Below, piece after piece: positions 57,130 through 64,000 of a DNA stretch of 64,000 nt. The notes beneath the pieces were generated by a model that saw only the letters and a list, made by a program, of their open reading frames with translations, did not search any database and was not told where the DNA came from. Each line of letters opens with the position of its first letter. Positions within the stretch are counted from its first letter, which is position 1. This DNA is from Oxyruncus cristatus (taxonomy: Eukaryota; Chordata; Aves; Passeriformes; Cotingidae), in assembly GCA_013399855.1 (NCBI GenBank), contig VXAY01004756.1, positions 853,283 through 917,282 on the forward strand. The letters run 5' to 3'. A program made the translations under genes and the position numbers.

Positions 57130-57255
57130 CAGACAAACAGGATGTTTTATCCCCAATTTATTGATAGAAAAATTGAGGCAAGGAAGTGAGGGCATTTATT
57201 TTTCAACTGTAGAAGTGCTCATTTGTAAGCAGGCAATTTAGGCTCGAACTTTTTT
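57130..57255 (+). mobile_element. Possible MIR-like SINE fragment
   Basis: Weak match to MIR: ttatccccaatttattgata, then aaaattgaggcaaggaagtg, then gtaagcaggcaatttaggct. Confidence 0.45.
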
Positions 57256-58103
57256 TTCCCTTTTTCTGAGGAAAAGGACCGTGTATATACAGTTCCCATT
57301 GAAATTACACTTGAGGCACCCAAGCAGAAAGGCTTTGGCCATACTCTTTTGGGGTCCTGCAGCCCTAATCCCATGTTCTAATTGGCCAGTAATCTGTGGA
57401 CAGATATTGTAACAGTTCCTTTAGAATATTTTTCTACTTCTCGCTCATTTGCATACTAATGGCATAAAAATAGGCACTTCCTGCCAGTAATTAGTTAGAA
57501 CCCAGAACTTAAAGAAAGAAAAACACCACAGCATTATGGTAGACGGATGGTACTGAGGAAGCTGCAGAAAAGAGTCACTTCTCTGGTGCTCAGAGAGTGC
57601 CTTTAATTTAGAGTTCAAGGCTGGCAACTCTGTTACCTCTGTGTGACGGGGATTAACTCTTTGCTTGGCCTAATAACTTTGCCTCTAATGAGCCCCTCTA
57701 ACTTTTTTCATGGCAAATCACTCGATCTGTCCTGCACCCAGGCTTGCTGCTGTAAAACTGTAAAATGTTTTTCTTTTTTTGCCTTTTTTCCAGAAAGAAT
57801 TGCTGGAGGTGAAGTCTGCGCCGTGAGCAGAGTTCCGTGCACACCGCTGTGACTCCAGACCAGCACAGAGGATGCTCAAAGGTTCTTCACCTAATGAGGC
57901 ACTGTGAAACTTATAATACATCAGGTCATGTGAAGTTCTAGGTTTAAAGAGCCCTTTAAGAGCTGGAGAGCTTTGGGTGAACATAAAGGGTTATTTGACC
58001 TCTCATGTACAGGCCATAGACCTGAGTGCAAACCAAGCTGGTGATAGCTAGAAATTTTCCTCTTCTGATAGCAGCGTGGGAAGCTTTTAGTTAACAAATC
58101 ATA

Positions 58104-58160
58104 AAATCACAGAATGGTTTGGATTGGAAGGGACTTTAAAGATCATCCAGTTCCAACTAA
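58104..58160 (-). mobile_element. CR1 LINE, 3' tip
   Basis: Reverse tip (cacagaatggtttggattgg), just left of a forward CR1. Confidence 0.87.
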
Positions 58161-58194
58161 CTTGAATGAGAGAGTGAAAGTTTGTTTTGCTGCA

Positions 58195-58683
58195 TTCATT
58201 CCCCTGACTTCTGGAGATCCTCAGTACGTGGAGCTCCTGGAGAGAGTTCAGCGGAGGCTACAGACACGATTAAGGAGCATCTCTGTTATGAGGAAAGGCT
58301 GAGGGAGCTGGGCCTGTTCAGCCTGGAGAAGAGACAGCCTAGAGGGGACCTCATCAATGTCTGTCAGGGTCTGCAGGGAGGGGGGCAGAGGATGAACCAG
58401 GCTCTGCTCAGGGGTGCCCAGCAATGGCACAAGAACAGGCAGGAACTGATGCCCAGGAAGTTCTACCTGAACATGGGGAAGAACTTCTTTCCAGTGCAGT
58501 GACCAAGCACAGGAATACATTGCCCAGAGAGGATGTGGAGTCTCCCTCACTGGAGATATTCCAGACCCATCTGGACACAATCGTATGCCATGTGCTCTGG
58601 GATAACCTTACTTGAGCAGGGAGTTTGGACCAGGTGACCCACTGTGGTCCCTTCCAACCTGACCCATTCTGTGATTCTGTGAG
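58195..58683 (+). mobile_element. CR1 LINE, long 3' part, another subfamily
   Basis: From cattcccctgacttctggag to ccattctgtgattctgtgag. Differs from the common type (gaacatggggaagaacttct), like the reverse piece at 30735. Confidence 0.9.
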
Positions 58684-59078
58684 ATAAATTTTACAAACTG
58701 CATTCTCCGGGGCTATCAAACTTCACCTTCAGCAAAGAATTGAAAGGAGAAACTCTTCCCATGGTGTCAATTAGAAAAAATTTCAGCAACCACTGTTTGC
58801 AATCTATGATCAGACAATACTGATGTCCAGCAATGCAATCTAAACGCTCATGATTTGAATCTGGAATCTGCAGGTAATTATATACCTTTAACTTATTTAC
58901 CTATTTCAAGAACAAAGTAATTATTAAATTTATTAATACATTGACTGTAACTATTGGTTTCTTTAGAGCTGCTTCTCTCAAAGAACCCTGGGATGAATCT
59001 GATAAATGATGTCTGTGCTGCTTAAGATTGAGACTTGAAATGCAGCAGTAAATGTTTGGTCTCCTTAATGGGATCCAG

Positions 59079-59540
59079 AATCACAGAATGGTTTGTGTTG
59101 GAATGGATCTTAAAGATCATCTAGTTCCACTCCCCTGCCATGGGCAGGGACACTTTCCACTGGCCCAGGTTGCTCCAAGCCCCATCCAACCTGGCCTGGA
59201 ACACTTCCAGGGATGGGGCAGCCACAGCTTCCATGGGCAACTTGTGCCAGGGCCTCACCGCCCTCAGAGGGAAGAATTTCTTCCTATTATCCAATCTAAA
59301 CATAACCTCTTTCAGTTTAGAACTGTTTCCCCCTTGTCATGTCACTCCAGGCCCTTGTCCAAAGTCCCTCTCCAGCTCTCTTGGAGCCCCTTTAGGCACT
59401 GGGAGGGACTCTAAAGTCTCCCCAGAGCCTTCGCTTCTCCAGACTGAACAACCCAGCTCCCAGCCTGTTTCCATAGCAGAGGGGCTCCAGCCCTCAGAGC
59501 ATCTTTGTGGCCTTCTCTGGACACTCTCCGGCAGGTCCAC
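59079..59540 (-). mobile_element. CR1 LINE, 3' part
   Basis: Reverse copy from gaatcacagaatggtttgtg to the ggccttctctggacactctc segment. Confidence 0.93.
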
Positions 59541-60627
59541 ATGCTTCTGATGTTGGGATGAATCAAAGTTAGATATTTACTTAGACCTTCTAGGGAAAGC
59601 CTGGCAAGAGTTCATGCTCTTCACAGACATCAAATACCTACCCCAAATTAAGCCAACATATTCACATTCCATCAACACAACTGAGTGCCTGAGCACTCTT
59701 GAGGGAGTGGTCAAGCAGTTGGGGTGACTCTTTGAATGACCTGTGAGACTGTGATTACAATGAAAGACTGCAGTGTGGAGAGGAAGCTCCTGCATCCCTT
59801 CAACTTCCACCATGTAAAATCCTTTTCCAAGGACAGCCTTTGTCAGCTGTTCCTTCTCTGTGTGAGCAAGGCCAAGATTTGCATTGCAGCCTAATGGTTC
59901 AAGCATTTGTGAAACAAATGGGAGATTTCAGTTGAAATTAGAAGTAGGAATTGGTAGGAATTTAAAACAGTGTCTCTGTTGTCTGGTGAGGAGCTCTTCT
60001 GCCCTGGGTCAAGAGCTGGAGAAAAGAATGAAACTTTGGGAGTGGGGCTGATGCTGCCTAGTGACAGTAACCCTGAGTCTACACCTCATTGATCCAGGTT
60101 CTCAGTGGGAAGCATCCTCTTGGTTTCAAACTTCACTAAAAAAAGCCTTTTCCACCTTTCTTACACCTTTTTATTTCCCCTTCCTTCCACCATCCCACTT
60201 TGTTGCTAATCTTAATGTCAAGCATGTACGAAACTCTCTATTACGTTGTGCTGAAAAGTGAAATTGTGTCACTTTTTTTTTTTTTATCTTGAAAAACAAA
60301 CCTTGTGAAGCTTGTATCCAGCAGAACCATAGTGCCAGAAAGTATTTTCCTGAAAACTTTGAGACTGTAGCTTATTAAAGCACAGATCCTTGAGATGATT
60401 GGGTCTATTCCATTAGTAGATTTATAAAGTGTGCAGACTGGATAAACAACAGTGACAGCTTGGGGAAGTGTATGCACCTGTTTATTAAAAAGACGTTAAC
60501 AAGGGCAAATCTAAAATAAGAACACGTACCACAACCCAATTTTCAGCAAATTTTTATGCATGCCTACACTTAAGGTTACCAATGTTATTGGCAATTTCTC
60601 TCTCTCTTTTCTCTCTCAGAAGTACAC

Positions 60628-60696
60628 GGCAACTGATGAGCACGGAGCATCTGTGGCAAAGGAAAAAAACACCGTCTTCAAATTTTGAGGAGCAAA
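60628..60696 (+). CDS. Possible plus-strand exon
   Basis: A strong acceptor (ctctcttttctctctcag) at 60627 is followed by KYTATDEHGASVAKEKNTVF, KF and a stop. There is no homology I recognise and no second exon that fits. It could belong to a short protein or a non-coding RNA from the CpG island. Confidence 0.25.
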
Positions 60697-60768
60697 CATG
60701 ACCCTTTCTGTTTCTACTGTTTCCCACCCACATTCAGTTAGTGTAAGAGAAGAAGGAAAATGGAAGGG

Positions 60769-60792
60769 AAAAAAAAAAAAAGAAAAAAAAAA
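60769..60792 (+). repeat. Poly(A) run
   Basis: Two A runs broken by one G. Confidence 0.7.
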
Positions 60793-61263
60793 GCAGAAAT
60801 ATTTTCTTTGCAGGGAAGGACCAAAGAATGTATTGTTTTCTCAGCCACAAGCAAGCACTTTCATCACCTCTGCTTTCATTTTGCTCCACTTCATAAGTGA
60901 CAGGGAATTTTTTTTATATATTACTGGTGTAACTTAGAAGAGGTCACATTTCTGAAAGTTCTCCTGCAGGAGTCTTCTGTTTGGATGTATGCAAATTCTA
61001 CAGTGCTTATGCCACTTGTAATTTGGAGATAGGTATAAACAAATACGTATGCATATGCAAAATGGAGATTATATGTGTATGTGCAATTTTGCAGAATTAA
61101 TCAACCAAGAATGTACAAAAACTACAAATGCTTTGTTGAAATTTGGCTCAAAAAAAGATTTATGAATTAGCCTGCTATAGCAGCTTTCACTCAATGATGC
61201 TAAATACACTTTTCTATTAATAATTAATAACTTATAGGATTTACATGATAATGAGGCTTTAAG

Positions 61264-61364
61264 CAACCTGGTCTAGTGGAAGGTGTCCCTGCCAAGGGCA
61301 GGGGGTTGGAATGACATGGTCTTTAAGGTCCCTTCCAACCCAAATGGTTTAAAGATTTTGTGAT
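61264..61364 (+). mobile_element. CR1 LINE, 3' tip
   Basis: Forward tip with caacctggtctagtggaagg and ggtcccttccaacccaaatg. Confidence 0.9.
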
Positions 61365-62453
61365 AATATTATTGCCCCAGAATGGCATTTTAACAATATA
61401 TCCCAATCTTGAGAGGAGCTGTTGGTACCTGTGTTTATTCACAATTGCTGTAGTGGTGTTTTTTACAAGTATAAAATGTTGCCAGCCTGGAGCCCCTCCA
61501 GGATTAGATCTTAATCCTCAAAGATATGCAAGTGCTACCATCTCCTTTCTAGAGATTGAAAATTGGAAACTGCATGGATAAATGCATGCAAGTTTACATG
61601 TAAGGTTAATAATGGAGTAAAGAATTAAAATTTAGGCTCCAAACTTGTCAAGTGTATTGTAATGAAAATCACAAACCCTTCTTGGAGTCACCTTTATGTC
61701 AGTAGTTGATATGAATATTTTTGAAGAGAAATCAAAGCCCTGGGCCTGACTGTGTCCTGTGTTTCAGTGTATGCCCAGGGTATAGTATACATCCCTCAAA
61801 CACATTTGATTACTTCTGTTATCATGAACTGAAGCAAAGGGTCTTTGAACAGTTCTCACAATTCAGCAGGAAAAAAAAAAAAGCAATGTTTTACTTCAGT
61901 ATACCTTTTACTAGAGCAGGGTACAATAGGATGTGATTATTTTAGGAACATTAAAAATATCTACTATCTTCCTCCCATGCTAGGTAGAATAGTCTGAAGT
62001 AGTTTTGCTTTGTAATTTTCTCAAACGAAGAATTCTGACTTAACCAAACCTCTTCAAAAGGAAGCTGGCTGATATTATCTTACTTCCCTCTTTTCTTATT
62101 GTGGAATTGTTGAGAGAATGCCAGTTGTTACTACTTGTCATCACAACTTTCTAGTCCATAATATTACTCGTTAAAGACAATAAATATTAACCAGCAGACT
62201 ACTTAAAAACTGACCAGCATGCAGAATTTGAGTGCTTAGGTAATAACACAACGACATTATAAATCTGGGTTTGCCTTCATTATTTAATTGCACACCAACA
62301 CATGCACACACACACAAATCATACCTTCTGGAAAATAATTCTCCTTTATTTGTCTTCATGATATTTGTTCGGCAAATTTCTCGGAGATTTTTTTTTTTTT
62401 ATTTCTTGGATGTTAAACTATACCAGGGAACGAACACCTCTGCTTCTCTTTCA

Positions 62454-62531
62454 GGGGATCGCAGCAAGAGTCATGGACACAAAGGTGTTGCCAAAAGTGG
62501 GGAAAATGGGAATTGCAGGATGAAAAGCCAA
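62454..62531 (+). ncRNA. Possible plus-strand exon, coding status unknown
   Basis: A good acceptor (ctgcttctctttcag) leads into 78 bases that stop at a weak donor (gttaat). Two frames are open. Weak evidence only. Confidence 0.2.
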
Positions 62532-64000
62532 GGTTAATGATTGCTAAGATAATGCTGACTTCAAACAGACCTGTTTTGTCCCACGTGCATGGGGGGAAAT
62601 GTGCACAAGGTACCATGTTTGCTGAAGAGGGTGAATGGATCCGGAGGTCCTCCAGACAGTGGATGCGTTAAGGGATCCTCGCAGGTTTCAGAGCTGCACG
62701 GTGCTCACTTGCTCTGCCAGGCATGAGCTAATGTACAGCTGATTCCTCTCTGGGGGATGCTTTGATTCTGGGTTTCAAAGGGGACCTTTTCAGTATTCCT
62801 AATGACTTTTTTGGCTACAAAGCTTTATAGAGCATTATAGAGTTGCTGGGGACTCTGACACCAAAGCGTAGCCTTAGGAGTTGTAGTAAAGGACTTCATA
62901 CCACTGCTGCCCACTTCTCAAACAGGCAAAGGTATAAGTACACCAAAATAAAAGAAAAATTCAAGCTCAGATTAACAAAGCTGTTTGCTATTATGGACAA
63001 AAGCTGCAGGGGAAAAAAAAATGAAGAGGAAATGGGCTGTATTACTGTGAGTTGGCACAGAAATGAAATACCAGGCTGCAATTTATGTATAGTAATTGTT
63101 CACGAAGCATTCTTTGGGTTTTGATAGTGACTCATTGTGTTCTTTGTGACCTTTGATGTACAGGATGGGCTGCTAGAAGACAGAGGAAGCCACGCTAAGA
63201 ATATAAAACTTTATTAACTTAAGATTTTGTTGGTTAGTTTGCTTTTTTTTAACTATTGCTCATTGGTAGGTAGTGTCTCTGGAAAAGTCTACCAGAAGCA
63301 TTTTACCTTGAGTCCTCATGGGTTTTGCCATCTCTCCCAGGCTTTTGTAGTTGAACAAACAGTTGAAAAATAGCTTTGGTTTTTAAAAGGAAATTTGTTA
63401 AACAATTGGTTGCTGACGTTGATTACTGACTTCTGAAAAATAAGATAACTGATTGCAATACTATTGTGTTTGTAGCCCAGGTAATGAGCAGTTGAAGCCC
63501 TGCACTACACAGGAAAAACAGAAAAGTTATCAAGAAGACATTCTCCTGAGTAAATATTTTAGATTTTAAAGAAAATTATGGAAAAAAGCTTCCATGGAGT
63601 CATCAGGGTAGACACAACAGATTCTTCAGGGCCGTTAAGTTCCATTATGTAAATCCACAGTGATGTAAGCCAGACACTGTCAAGTTTGATACGCCCCAAA
63701 TTTGACCTAATTAGCCATTTGGTTGTTACTTTTTTCAAAGCTTGTGCGACTCGGCTCGGCTCAGGATATAGATGCTAATTGAACACATAACCTACAGGTG
63801 CTAAAGAATTCTTACAAAGGAAAGCCTATCCTATTAGGAATGCAAGTCAAGGCTTGGGGTCATCGGCTCGGGTGGTGGGGAAGGGGAAAGAAATCCTGTC
63901 TACAGCTCTCTTCGCATCACCGTGCTATTTCCAGGAGCAAAATTCAAATTCAGAATAAAGCAATGCAATCTAAGAGATATTTGCCAACTGAAGTCGCTCC

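Larger units (their letters stand above)
55796..64000. other. Upstream flank
   Basis: Five CR1 pieces (56028-56530, 58104-58160, 58195-58683, 59079-59540 and 61264-61364), a possible MIR fragment and two weak plus-strand exon candidates. No protein-coding gene is supported. Confidence 0.55.

Noticed and set aside
59140..59550. 136-codon plus-strand frame
   Set aside because: Antisense reading of a CR1 copy with the same shared peptide pattern.

Overview
The window reads as a bird nuclear genome. About 25 pieces of CR1 LINE lie on both strands, most with the diagnostic CR1 3' end (ggtcccttccaacccaaacc, then ATTCTRTG repeats). Coding sequence is broken into short exons with GT-AG splice sites, and one CpG island sits in AT-rich DNA. 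There are no prokaryotic operons, no tRNA or rRNA genes that I recognise and no CRISPR array. CR1 covers roughly a tenth of the window by my rough tally. The species cannot be fixed from this.

The main content is one large gene on the minus strand. Its promoter is probably the CpG island at about 55.0-55.8 kb, which holds a 279-base assembly gap. Its exons run leftwards to a terminal exon at 3231-3503. I worked these exons out by hand from splice sites, open frames and intron phase. The best ones are fully open, have good acceptors and donors, and several neighbours agree in phase: 51600-51686, 48011-48092, 47132-47308, 45702-45821, 37873-38114, 35977-36062, 34100-34242, 24963-25040, 24428-24601, 17089-17187 and 14760-14873. 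The predicted protein is long and mostly leucine-rich amphipathic helices, like a HEAT/ARM-type alpha-solenoid, with a coiled-coil-like piece near the start and a Ser-rich tail. I cannot name it. MEI1 is one many-exon solenoid of this general kind, but I have no sequence match for it.

Several other exons fit the same chain only if an in-frame stop or small frameshift is accepted: 45164-45204, 42609-42761, 38703-38762, 33156-33287, 30255-30460, 24175-24342, 13079-13151 and 3231-3503. Either the gene is decaying (a unitary pseudogene), or the assembly has errors, or some of these exon models are wrong. This is the most interesting point in the window.

Layout: 1-3230 is downstream flank and probable 3' UTR; 3231-55228 is the minus-strand gene with CR1 and simple repeats in its introns; 55.0-55.8 kb is the CpG island; 55.8-64 kb is upstream flank with CR1 copies, a MIR-like fragment and weak hints of plus-strand exons, possibly a non-coding transcript from the same promoter.
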